NCBI RefSeq assembly: GCF_007995065.1
Contig: NZ_VOQR01000001.1
Span: 437,001-501,000, forward strand
Origin: Sphingomonas ginsenosidivorax
Lineage (GTDB): Bacteria > Pseudomonadota > Alphaproteobacteria > Sphingomonadales > Sphingomonadaceae
DNA: 64,000 nucleotides
Direction: 5' to 3'
Part shown: positions 8,444 to 16,547 of the stretch, one piece after another
Layout: every line of letters starts with the position of its first letter
Position numbering within the stretch: position 1 is the stretch's first letter
Position numbers and translations under genes: made by a program
The notes under the pieces: generated by a model
Seen by the model: the letters and a program-made list of their open reading frames with translations, nothing else
What the model was told of the DNA's origin: nothing
The model's database searches: none

Positions 8444-9448
8444 ATGACCGATATCCCGAATACCCAGCCCGACAGCCGCGAGACGACGATTCTCGATGCC
8501 CCCGACCGCATGGTCAAGGTGCGCGAGATGTTCGGGATCGACACCGACATGGAAGTGCCGGCCTTCTCCGAAGCCGACGAACGCGTGCCCGATCTCGATC
8601 CCGCCTATGTGTTCGACGCGGACACCACGCTCGCGGTGCTCGCGGGGTTCGCGCACAACCGCCGGGTGATGGTCCAGGGCTATCACGGCACCGGCAAGTC
8701 GACGCATATCGAACAGGTCGCGGCGCGCCTCAAATGGCCGTCGATCCGCATCAACCTCGATGCGCATATCAGCCGCATCGACCTGATCGGCCGCGACGCG
8801 ATCGTGCTCAAGGACGGGCAGCAGATCACCGAGTTCCGCGAAGGCCTGCTCCCCTGGGCGCTGCAGACCCCGACCGCCTTGGTGTTCGACGAGTATGACG
8901 CCGGCCGCCCCGACGTGATGTTCGTGATCCAGCGCGTGCTGGAGGCCGAGGGCAAGCTGACGCTGCTCGACCAGAACCGCGTGATCCGCCCGAACCCGTG
9001 GTTCCGCCTGTTCGCGACTGCCAACACGGTTGGCCTGGGCGATACCAGCGGGCTGTATCACGGCACGCAGCAGATCAACCAGGGCCAGATGGACCGCTGG
9101 AACATCGTCGTCACGCTCAACTATCTGCCCGCGGTGGTCGAGGCGCAGATCGTGCTCGCCAAGTCGGGCGAGTATGACAAGCCGGAGGGCAAGAAGACCG
9201 TCGAGAATATGGTCCGCGTCGCCGACATGACCCGAAAGGGCTTCGTCAACGGCGACATCTCGACCGTCATGAGCCCGCGCACGGTGATCACCTGGGCACA
9301 GAACGCGCTGATCTTCGGCGATGTCGGCTTCGCGTTCCGCCTGAGCTTCCTCAACAAGTGCGACGAAGCCGAGCGCAGCCTGGTGGCGGAATACTACCAG
9401 CGCGTGTTCGGCAAGGACCTGCCCGAGAGCGTCGTCGGAAAGGCATAG
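8444..9448 (+). CDS. cobS: Cobaltochelatase subunit CobS (AAA+ ATPase)
   Basis: 334 residues, the normal length. Walker A is GYHGTGKST near residue 84, Walker B is [11 protein letters not shown] near residue 145, and [10 protein letters not shown] near residue 190 is the sensor segment typical of MoxR/CobS AAA+ proteins. With CobT it forms the chaperone that drives CobN to insert cobalt into hydrogenobyrinate a,c-diamide. cobT starts 3 bases after its stop. No cobN is present in the window, so whether the cell makes cobalamin de novo cannot be told here. Confidence 0.93.
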   Translation: MTDIPNTQPDSRETTILDAPDRMVKVREMFGIDTDMEVPAFSEADERVPDLDPAYVFDADTTLAVLAGFAHNRRVMVQGYHGTGKSTHIEQVAARLKWPSIRINLDAHISRIDLIGRDAIVLKDGQQITEFREGLLPWALQTPTALVFDEYDAGRPDVMFVIQRVLEAEGKLTLLDQNRVIRPNPWFRLFATANTVGLGDTSGLYHGTQQINQGQMDRWNIVVTLNYLPAVVEAQIVLAKSGEYDKPEGKKTVENMVRVADMTRKGFVNGDISTVMSPRTVITWAQNALIFGDVGFAFRLSFLNKCDEAERSLVAEYYQRVFGKDLPESVVGKA

Positions 9449-9451
9449 GCC

Positions 9452-11275
9452 TTGGCCAACGAAACCCCGCTCGACCGTTTCAAGGCCGTCCTCGCGGGGA
9501 CGGCGCGGGCGATTTCCGAGGAGCCGGAGGTCGAGCTCGCCTATACCGCCGACGCCCCCGTGCAGTCGGGCAAGCATATCAAGGTGCCGATGCCCGCGCG
9601 CTCGTTGCCGGCCGATCAGGTCGCCGAAGCGCGCGGCTTTTCGGACGGTTTCGCGCTGCGGCTGAAGCATCACGACGTCGCGCTGCACGCACGCGCCGCG
9701 CCCACCGAAGCCGTGGCGCGTGCGGTGTTCGATGCGGTCGAGACGGCGCGGGTCGAGGCGCTGGGTGGGCGCGGCTATGCCGGCATCACCGACAATCTGG
9801 CCATGGCGCTCGACGTGCGGCTGCGGGCGGATCCGATCACGCGCGCGCGCAATCAATCCGAGGTGCCGCTGTCGACCGCGCTCGGCCTGCTGGTCCGCGA
9901 GAAGCTGACGGGACAGGCGGCGCCGGGGATCGCCGCGCCGGGGCTGGCGCTGGTGCGCGAGTGGGTAGAGAGCAAGACCGATCTCGACGCGCTGGCGTTC
10001 GCGCTCGACGACCAGAAGGCGTTCCAGGGGCTCGCCCGGAAGATGCTCGAGGAACTCGAGCTCGTCGAGGGCGAGCAGGCCCCCGAAAGTTCGGACGAGG
10101 GCGGTTCCGAGGACGAGGGCACCGACGAGCAGCAGCAGGACGAAGGCGACGAGGGCGACGACCAGGGCGAACAGGGCCAGGGCGAGGTCGAGGCGCGCGG
10201 CGAACAGTCCGAGCAGCAGAACGAACAGAGCGACAGCCAGGAGAGCTCGGAGGATTCTTCCGAGGACATCGACGGCGAACCCGGCGACGACGGCGAGGAG
10301 GGGATGCAGCCGGTGCGCCCCAATCGTCCGTTCGGCGATATGGGCACGGCGTTCGACTACAAGCCGTGGACGACGCAGTTCGACGAGGTGATCGCCGCCA
10401 CCGAGCTGTGCGATGCCGACGAACTGGCGCGGCTGCGCGGCTATCTCGACCAGCAGCTCGTCCACCTGCAGTCGGCGGTGTCGAAGCTCGCCAACCGGCT
10501 GCAGCGTCGGCTGATGGCGCAGCAGTCGCGGTCGTGGGATTTCGATCAGGAAGAAGGCATCCTCGACGCCGCGCGGCTTGCGCGCATCGTCGTCAACCCG
10601 ACCTTGTCGCTCAGCTACAAGATCGAACGCGAGACCGAATTTCGCGATACCGTCGTCACGTTGCTGATCGACAATTCGGGATCGATGCGCGGCCGCCCGA
10701 TCTCGATCGCGGCGATCAGCGCGGACATTCTCGCACGGACGCTGGAACGCTGCGGCGTGAAGACCGAGATCCTCGGTTTCACCACCCGCGCCTGGAAGGG
10801 CGGGCAGTCGCGCGAGACCTGGCTCGCCGCAGGGCGCCCGCCGCAGCCCGGCCGGCTGAACGACATTCGCCACATCGTCTACAAACGCGCCGACGAACCA
10901 TGGCGCCGGGCGCGGAATTCGCTCGGGCTGATGATGCGCGAGGGGCTGCTCAAGGAGAATATCGACGGCGAGGCGCTGATGTGGGCGCACAGCCGGCTGA
11001 TGGCGCGGCCCGAGGAGCGTCGCATCCTGATGGTGATCAGCGACGGCGCGCCGGTCGACGATTCGACGCTGAGCGTGAACTCGGGCAGCTATCTCGAACG
11101 CCACCTCCGCCAGGTCATCGGCTGGATCGAGACCAAGTCGCCGGTCGAACTGTCCGCGATCGGCATCGGCCACGACGTCACGCGCTATTATGCGCGCGCG
11201 GTGACGATCATGGATGTCGAGCAGTTGGGCGGTACGCTGATCGAGCAGCTGGCGGCGCTGTTCGACAGCGAATGA
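9452..11275 (+). CDS. cobT: Cobaltochelatase subunit CobT
   Basis: 607 residues from TTG 9452, 3 bases behind cobS. Residues about 206-285 form a very acidic, glutamine-rich linker. The C-terminal third is a von Willebrand A domain with the MIDAS motif [10 protein letters not shown] near residue 410 and a DGAPVDDST segment near residue 535. This order (helical N-domain, acidic linker, VWA) is that of CobT, the partner of CobS in aerobic cobalt chelation. The non-ATG start is supported by uninterrupted family similarity from the first codons ([11 protein letters not shown]). Confidence 0.92.
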   Translation: MANETPLDRFKAVLAGTARAISEEPEVELAYTADAPVQSGKHIKVPMPARSLPADQVAEARGFSDGFALRLKHHDVALHARAAPTEAVARAVFDAVETARVEALGGRGYAGITDNLAMALDVRLRADPITRARNQSEVPLSTALGLLVREKLTGQAAPGIAAPGLALVREWVESKTDLDALAFALDDQKAFQGLARKMLEELELVEGEQAPESSDEGGSEDEGTDEQQQDEGDEGDDQGEQGQGEVEARGEQSEQQNEQSDSQESSEDSSEDIDGEPGDDGEEGMQPVRPNRPFGDMGTAFDYKPWTTQFDEVIAATELCDADELARLRGYLDQQLVHLQSAVSKLANRLQRRLMAQQSRSWDFDQEEGILDAARLARIVVNPTLSLSYKIERETEFRDTVVTLLIDNSGSMRGRPISIAAISADILARTLERCGVKTEILGFTTRAWKGGQSRETWLAAGRPPQPGRLNDIRHIVYKRADEPWRRARNSLGLMMREGLLKENIDGEALMWAHSRLMARPEERRILMVISDGAPVDDSTLSVNSGSYLERHLRQVIGWIETKSPVELSAIGIGHDVTRYYARAVTIMDVEQLGGTLIEQLAALFDSE

Positions 11276-11303
11276 TCGGGCGGCGCCCGCCGACTAGGTC
11301 CGT

Positions 11304-11377
11304 TCTCCCGCGAACGCGGGAGCCCAGGGTAACGCACGCAGACGGTCGTGACTCCTGGACCCCCGCTTTCGCGGGGG
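11304..11377. repeat. Second family of paired palindromes between genes
   Basis: Left arm CTCCCGCGAACGCGGGAG (11305-11322) and right arm CCCCCGC-TTT-CGCGGGGG (about 11360-11377) are each hairpins. They are also inverted relatives of each other, including the shared CCCAGG/CCTGGA edges. The layout is like a BIME and differs in sequence from the element at 2188. It lies between cobT and the RHH gene. Confidence 0.65.
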
Positions 11378-11420
11378 AACCCCCGGTATCGCGCCGAAGC
11401 GGCATCGTCGGGAGCACGCC

Positions 11421-11660
11421 ATGATCACGGCCCCCGCCGGCGGCTTCCACGGGCCCGTGAAGCGGTCCGTCACGATCGCCGGTCACCAGACCTCGATCAG
11501 CCTCGAACCCGTGTTCTGGCAGGCGCTGGAAGCCGCCGCGGCGCGCAAAGCCCTGCCGCTGTCGGCGCTCGTCGCCGAGATCGACGCGCTCCGTATCCTC
11601 GCGACGGACCCGCCGAACCTGGCGAGTGCGATCCGCACCTGGCTGTTTGTCACGTGTTAG
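11421..11660 (+). CDS. Ribbon-helix-helix domain protein
   Basis: 79 residues. The core KRSVTIAGHQTSISLEPVFW near residues 14-33 followed by LPLSALVAEID and a C-terminal NLASAIRTWLF matches the alphaproteobacterial RHH_4 family. These are small proteins with an Arc/MetJ-like DNA-binding fold. No target can be assigned. Its stop codon directly abuts a Fur-like box that precedes the TonB receptor gene. Confidence 0.82.
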   Translation: MITAPAGGFHGPVKRSVTIAGHQTSISLEPVFWQALEAAAARKALPLSALVAEIDALRILATDPPNLASAIRTWLFVTC

Positions 11661-11675
11661 TGAGAATCGCTATCA
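11661..11675 (+). promoter_or_regulatory. Probable Fur box upstream of the siderophore receptor
   Basis: TGAGAATCGCTATCA fits the 7-1-7 Fur consensus TGATAATnATTATCA at 11 of 14 informative positions. It lies 60 bases before the receptor start and just upstream of a TTGACA hexamer. The downstream genes are all iron-uptake genes. Confidence 0.6.
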
Positions 11676-11681
11676 ATAGCG

Positions 11682-11710
11682 TTGACAGTGCGAACGACTC
11701 TCAATAGCAA
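11682..11710 (+). promoter_or_regulatory. Candidate sigma-70 promoter for the iron-uptake genes
   Basis: A perfect TTGACA (11682-11687) is followed after 17 bases by TAGCAA (11705-11710), a weak -10. The Fur-like box ends 6 bases upstream of the -35. The pairing is plausible but the -10 is poor. Confidence 0.35.
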
Positions 11711-11735
11711 GCCCTCAGATCAAAGGGGTTTGACT

Positions 11736-14255
11736 ATGTTGACATCGTCCGCGCGCGCCACGTCGCCGCGCTCTGCCAGTGCGCCTGCGTTTCTCGCGCT
11801 GTCCTGTATCGGGTTCATCGCCAGCGCCCCGGCGTTCGCCGCTGAGCCCGCCGCCGAAGCACCCAAGGCCACGAGCGCCGGCGCGGCGGCGTCCGACCAG
11901 CAGGCCCGGCTCGAGCGCGACGACATCATCGTCAACGGCAAGATCATCCCGGCCAACACGCTCGAAAGCCCCAAGGCGACGCGCGCGTTGATCGACACGA
12001 CGCAGACGGTGACCGTGATCGGCGACCAGACGATCCGGAAGCAGAACCTGCTGACGCTGCGCGACGTGCTGCAGACCGTGCCCGGCATCACCTTCGGCGC
12101 GGGCGAGGGCGGCGGCGGCTATGGCGACAGCATCAACCTGCGCGGCTATTCGGCGAACAACGACATCACGATCGACGGCGTCCGCGACAGCGCGCAGTAC
12201 AGCCGCAGCGAGACGTTCAACCTGCAGCAGGTCGAGGTCTATAACGGCGCGAACAGCGTGTTCGGCGGCGGCGGGTCGGTCGGCGGCACGATCAACCTGG
12301 TGACCAAGCGGCCGCAGGCGGAAACGCTGACGGTGGTGTCGGGCGGCATCGGCACCGACGACTATTACCGCGCCACGCTCGATTCGAACGTCCGGGTGAG
12401 CGACCTGATCGCGGTGAGGCTGAACGCGGTCGCGCACAGGAACGACATCCCCGGCCGCGACGTCGAACGCAACAAGCGCTGGGCCGTCGCCCCGTCGGCG
12501 ATCATCGGGGTCTCCGGACCGACCAGCCTGACGCTGCAATATCTGCACCAGGAGGACGACAACACGCCGGTCTACGGCGTGCCGTATTTCCGCAACGCGG
12601 TGAATGCCGGGCCGTTGCCGGGCGCGGACAATTCGGGCTATTACGGCATCCGCAACCTCGACAGCCAGGACATCACCGTCGACCAAGCGACCGCGACGGT
12701 GGCTCACGCCTTCTCGGATACGGTGTCGATCCGCAATCTCGCCCGGTGGCAGCGCGTCCAGCAGGATTCGCTGACCAGCGCGCCGCAGGCTCCGAACCCG
12801 AACGGGTTCTGCCTGTCGAACGGGTTCCAGCCGATCGCCACGTCCAGCGTCTCCACGACACCGCTGGCCTGTGCGCCCGGCCAGCAGCTCGGATCCTATA
12901 TTCCCAGCGGCCCGCGCGGGTTCGTCCGCAACCAGGAGAACCAGATCCTCTACAACCAGACGGATTTCCGTGCGGTCTTCGATACGGCCGGGCTCGAACA
13001 CACGTTCGTCCTCGGCGCGTCGTTCGCGAAGGAGGACTATACGATCGTCACCGGCAACACGCTGCGCACCGCCACGGGCGCGACGGTCGCCCAGCCGCCG
13101 ATCGACCTCGCCAACCCGAACACCGATTATACCGGCCCGTTCAACTTCATCCAGGCGGGGCGCTCGCAGGGCAGCACGAGCAATGCGGCCATCTATGCGT
13201 TCGACACGATCAAGCTGATCCCGCAGATCGAGGCGAATTTCGGCCTGCGCTACGAACACGCCAAGGGGATCTTCCGCGCGGACACCTTCTCGGTGGCGCC
13301 CGAGACGCTGGGCGCGTTTACGCGCGGGCTGAACCAGACGAGCGACGAGACGCTGTTTTCGTACCGCGGCGGGATCAACTTCAAGCCGGTCGAGACCGTC
13401 AGCCTCTACGCCTCCTACGGCAATTCGACGACGCCGACCTCGGCGACGGTGCGGCTCGGCTGCGGGACGCTGATCGGCACGCCCGCGATCGGCGGCGCGC
13501 CGGCCGGGACGGTCGATCCGTGCGCCGTGAAGCCCGAGAAGGCGGTCAATTACGAGATCGGGGCGAAGGCCGACCTGTTCGGGCGCAAGCTCCAGCTGAC
13601 CGCCGCGCTGTTCCGCAACGACCGGACCAACTACCGCGTCGCGACCAACGACCCGATCGTGACGACGCTGGGCGTCACCGATGGCCGGTCGCGCGTCGAC
13701 GGCATCGCGCTCGGCGCGAGCGGCAACGTGTCGAAGGCGTGGTCGATCTTCGCCAACTACACCTATCTCGACGCCAAGGTGCTGCAGAGCGTGTCCGATT
13801 TCTGCCTCGCCAACCCGGGTACGCGCAGCACGACGGCCGGCTCGGTGACGACGATCACCAACCCGTGCGGCAATTCGGCCGCAGTGCCCGATCCGCAGCG
13901 CGACCAGCAGCTGGGCAACACGCCGAAGCATTCGGGCAGCCTGTTCACCACCTACACGCTGCCGTTCGGGCTGCAGCTCGGTTACGGCCTGACCTATCAG
14001 GGGGCGTTCGCGCTCAACAACAGCGCGCTGGCGACGCCGCTCGCGCCGACGACGGTCCTCACGCCGGTATTCCATTCGGCGGATTACCTGACGCACCGCG
14101 CGTTCCTGTCCTACACTATCGGCACGGGGTTGACCGCGCAGTTGAACGTGCAGAACTTCACCAACAAGAAATACTATACGGGCATCCGCAACAATGGCTG
14201 GGCGACGCCGGGCGAGGCGCGGTCGTTCCGGCTGACCCTCTTCTACAGCCTGTGA
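11736..14255 (+). CDS. TonB-dependent catecholate-siderophore receptor (Fiu-like)
   Basis: 839 residues from ATG 11736, preceded by AAAGGGG. A signal peptide ending in APAFA-AEP is followed by a plug domain (residues about 75-185: VTVIGDQTIRKQNLLTLRDVLQTVPG, then GDSINLRGYSANNDITIDGVRD) and a 22-strand barrel. The barrel ends in a terminal phenylalanine-containing strand (SFRLTLFYSL). It imports ferric siderophore with energy from TonB/ExbBD. Length, plug motifs and the PiuC-like and PepSY neighbours point to the Fiu/PiuA group of catecholate receptors. A Fur-like box upstream suggests induction under iron limitation. Confidence 0.9.
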   Translation: MLTSSARATSPRSASAPAFLALSCIGFIASAPAFAAEPAAEAPKATSAGAAASDQQARLERDDIIVNGKIIPANTLESPKATRALIDTTQTVTVIGDQTIRKQNLLTLRDVLQTVPGITFGAGEGGGGYGDSINLRGYSANNDITIDGVRDSAQYSRSETFNLQQVEVYNGANSVFGGGGSVGGTINLVTKRPQAETLTVVSGGIGTDDYYRATLDSNVRVSDLIAVRLNAVAHRNDIPGRDVERNKRWAVAPSAIIGVSGPTSLTLQYLHQEDDNTPVYGVPYFRNAVNAGPLPGADNSGYYGIRNLDSQDITVDQATATVAHAFSDTVSIRNLARWQRVQQDSLTSAPQAPNPNGFCLSNGFQPIATSSVSTTPLACAPGQQLGSYIPSGPRGFVRNQENQILYNQTDFRAVFDTAGLEHTFVLGASFAKEDYTIVTGNTLRTATGATVAQPPIDLANPNTDYTGPFNFIQAGRSQGSTSNAAIYAFDTIKLIPQIEANFGLRYEHAKGIFRADTFSVAPETLGAFTRGLNQTSDETLFSYRGGINFKPVETVSLYASYGNSTTPTSATVRLGCGTLIGTPAIGGAPAGTVDPCAVKPEKAVNYEIGAKADLFGRKLQLTAALFRNDRTNYRVATNDPIVTTLGVTDGRSRVDGIALGASGNVSKAWSIFANYTYLDAKVLQSVSDFCLANPGTRSTTAGSVTTITNPCGNSAAVPDPQRDQQLGNTPKHSGSLFTTYTLPFGLQLGYGLTYQGAFALNNSALATPLAPTTVLTPVFHSADYLTHRAFLSYTIGTGLTAQLNVQNFTNKKYYTGIRNNGWATPGEARSFRLTLFYSL

Positions 14256-14307
14256 GGGGAGCGTGCGCGCATTTGCGGGCAGGGATGGCGGACGGTAGGA
14301 CGATCGC

Positions 14308-14991
14308 ATGCTGATCGCCATCCCCGACCTGCTCGACGCGAGCGACGTCGCCCGCGTCCGCGCCGTCATTGACGCCGCCGAATGGATCGACGGCAACGTG
14401 ACGTCCGGGCCGCAAAGCGCGCTCGCCAAGCGCAACGACCAGCTGCCCGAGGACTCGGCCGCCGCGCGCGAGGCGGGCGGGTTGATCCTCGACGCGCTCG
14501 GCCGGTCGCCGCTGTTCGTGGCCGCCGCGCTGCCGCTGAAGGTGTTTCCGCCGCTGTTCAATCGCTATGCCGGCGGCCAGGATTTCGGGCTGCACGTCGA
14601 CAACGCGGTCCGCATCCGCCGCGGCAGCGATTTCCGCATCCGCAGCGACCTGTCCGCGACGCTCTTCCTCGAGGATCCCGCCGGCTATGACGGTGGCGAA
14701 CTGGTCGTCGAGACGCAGTTCGGGCCGCAGACCGTGAAGCTGCCCGCCGGGCACATGGTCCTGTATCCGGCGTCGAGCCTGCACCGCGTGACGCCGGTGA
14801 CGCGCGGCACGCGGACCGCGTCGTTCTTCTGGATCCAGTCGATGGTCCGCGACGACGGCGCGCGCGCGCTGCTGTTCGATCTCGACCAGGGCGTGCAGGC
14901 GGTCGCGACGGCGCAGGGGCAGGGCGATCCGACCACCGTCAGGCTGACCGGAGTCTATCACAATCTGCTGCGCCGATGGGCCGATGCCTGA
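14308..14991 (+). CDS. Fe(II)/2-oxoglutarate dioxygenase, PKHD-type (PiuC/YbiX)
   Basis: 227 residues, the usual length for PiuC/YbiX. The iron ligands are His96 and Asp98 in LHVDN, and His159 in SLHRVTPV. The 2-oxoglutarate-binding arginine is in [10 protein letters not shown]. Proteins of this type are nearly always found beside Fiu/PiuA receptors and are thought to act on the siderophore or its iron complex, but the substrate is not proven. It follows the receptor after 52 bases and precedes a PepSY reductase-like gene. Confidence 0.9.
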   Translation: MLIAIPDLLDASDVARVRAVIDAAEWIDGNVTSGPQSALAKRNDQLPEDSAAAREAGGLILDALGRSPLFVAAALPLKVFPPLFNRYAGGQDFGLHVDNAVRIRRGSDFRIRSDLSATLFLEDPAGYDGGELVVETQFGPQTVKLPAGHMVLYPASSLHRVTPVTRGTRTASFFWIQSMVRDDGARALLFDLDQGVQAVATAQGQGDPTTVRLTGVYHNLLRRWADA

Positions 14992-15015
14992 CAGGTGCGC
15001 AAAAGGGGGAATGCA

Positions 15016-16164
15016 ATGAGCACATTGGCGATGCGGAAGGCGTGGTTCCAGGTCCACAAGTGGATCGGGCTGATCCTGGCGATCCTGATCATCCCGCTGT
15101 CGATCAGCGGCGCGGCTTTGGTCTGGCACGACGGACTCGACCGGATCGCCAACCCGGCGCGCTACGCGGTGACGGGGACGACGACGCGCGACCCGGCGGT
15201 CTATCTCGCCGCGGCCAAGGCGGCCCTGGGGCCCGACCAGCGGATCGCGCAGATCACGATGCCCGAGCATGGTGGCCCGGTCACCGTCGCCGCGACGCCG
15301 GCCGGCCGTGCGGGGCCGCCTCGCGGCGGGCCGCCGGTGCGCACCATGGTCTATCTCGATCCGCCGAGCGCGCGCGTGCTGCAGGTCGCGGCCAGCAATG
15401 GCGGGCTGGTGCGCTTCCTCCACGTCCTCCACGGCAGCTTGCAGGTGCCCGGCGTCGGACGCCAGATCGTCGGCTGGATCGGCGTTGTCATGATGGTGTC
15501 GTGCTTCACCGGGCTGTGGCTGTGGTGGCCGACGGTGGGGAAATGGGCGCGGGGCCTGCGCTATCGCCGGCATCGCAACACCGATACCAACCTCCATTAT
15601 CTGTTCGGCTTCTGGATCGCGCTGCCGCTGTTCGTGCTGTCGCTGACCGGCGCCTGGATCTCGTTCCCGCAATTCTTCGGCAGCCTTTCCGGCGAATCGC
15701 GTCCGCGCGGCGGTCGTGGCGGCGGCATGCCCGACCGCGCCGCGATGGCGCGGGCAAAACCGCTGGCGGCTCCCGCGCAGCCGCTCGCCGTCGTGATCGC
15801 GCACGCTGCCACGCTGGCGGCGGGAGCGCCGCTCAAGAGCATCGCCTGGCCGACCGACCGGACCCCCGACTGGACCGTCACCTTCGCCGCCAAGGGCCGC
15901 CCGGTCGCGGTCAAGATCGCCGACGACACCGGCAACGCCACGGCGGCGCCGGCACGACCGCAGGGCGGCATCGGACGCTGGATGCGACGGATCCACGACG
16001 GCACCGACATGGGCATCGTCTGGCAGGTCGTGATCTTCGCCGGCGGCATCCTGCCGGCGGTACTCGCGGTGACCGGGATCATTATGTGGTGGCGCGCGCG
16101 CGGCTGGAAGGCAGAACTCAAGCGCAAGCTGAAGGCGAAACGGGCGGCGCCGAACGTCGCCTGA
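15016..16164 (+). CDS. PepSY-associated membrane protein, PiuB-like
   Basis: 382 residues from ATG 15016, chosen because AAGGGGGA lies 5 bases upstream; a GTG at 14995 is less likely. Four membrane helices are visible: residues about 10-35, 150-175, 198-220 and 345-370. The first ends in SGAALVWHDGLDR, a PepSY_TM signature. The histidines in VHKW, VLHGSL and RIHDGTD are possible heme ligands. Such proteins adjoin siderophore receptors and are proposed inner-membrane ferric reductases. The position, third in the iron operon, supports that role. Confidence 0.85.
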   Translation: MSTLAMRKAWFQVHKWIGLILAILIIPLSISGAALVWHDGLDRIANPARYAVTGTTTRDPAVYLAAAKAALGPDQRIAQITMPEHGGPVTVAATPAGRAGPPRGGPPVRTMVYLDPPSARVLQVAASNGGLVRFLHVLHGSLQVPGVGRQIVGWIGVVMMVSCFTGLWLWWPTVGKWARGLRYRRHRNTDTNLHYLFGFWIALPLFVLSLTGAWISFPQFFGSLSGESRPRGGRGGGMPDRAAMARAKPLAAPAQPLAVVIAHAATLAAGAPLKSIAWPTDRTPDWTVTFAAKGRPVAVKIADDTGNATAAPARPQGGIGRWMRRIHDGTDMGIVWQVVIFAGGILPAVLAVTGIIMWWRARGWKAELKRKLKAKRAAPNVA

Positions 16165-16547
16165 ACCCGGCATCGGCCCGACCGTCGAAGACAGCTTCCC
16201 GCAAATCTATGGTCGGCCGAACTCCTTCGAACGATGATTGTTGGTATTGCAGCGCATCGCAGAACTACGAATGCTGCGATCTGCTTCACAGGATCGGTCG
16301 CACGGCGGCACAGCTATGCGGATTCATATCGCGATACTGTACTGGCACCGGTGATCGGCCAATGCCGCCTCCTCAAGCAACTAACCTTCCTCGAAAACCG
16401 CCATGCCTCGACCAAGACGGCATCCGTGTTGCACAGCCGAAATATTTGAGGAATACAATGGATTTGGTTGGAAAAATCCTTTGAGGGTGGGGGTGTACAA
16501 AGTCCGCGGGATCGCGAAAAAGGCCGGCATTAGGGGACCCTATTGTC
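16165..16547. other. Gene-free 383-bp region at the left border of the capsule locus
   Basis: I see no credible gene here. The base composition becomes visibly more AT-rich after about 16200, which marks the change from the iron operon to the capsule locus. It should hold the promoter of the sulfotransferase gene, but no strong -35/-10 pair stands out. Confidence 0.5.

Noticed and set aside
8360..11173. 937-codon minus-strand frame opposite cobS and cobT
   Set aside because: It is a shadow of two genes with clear family motifs; no domain or ribosome site supports it.
11715..14561. 948-codon minus-strand frame opposite the TonB receptor
   Set aside because: Antisense artefact: the plus strand encodes a full receptor with signal peptide, plug and barrel.
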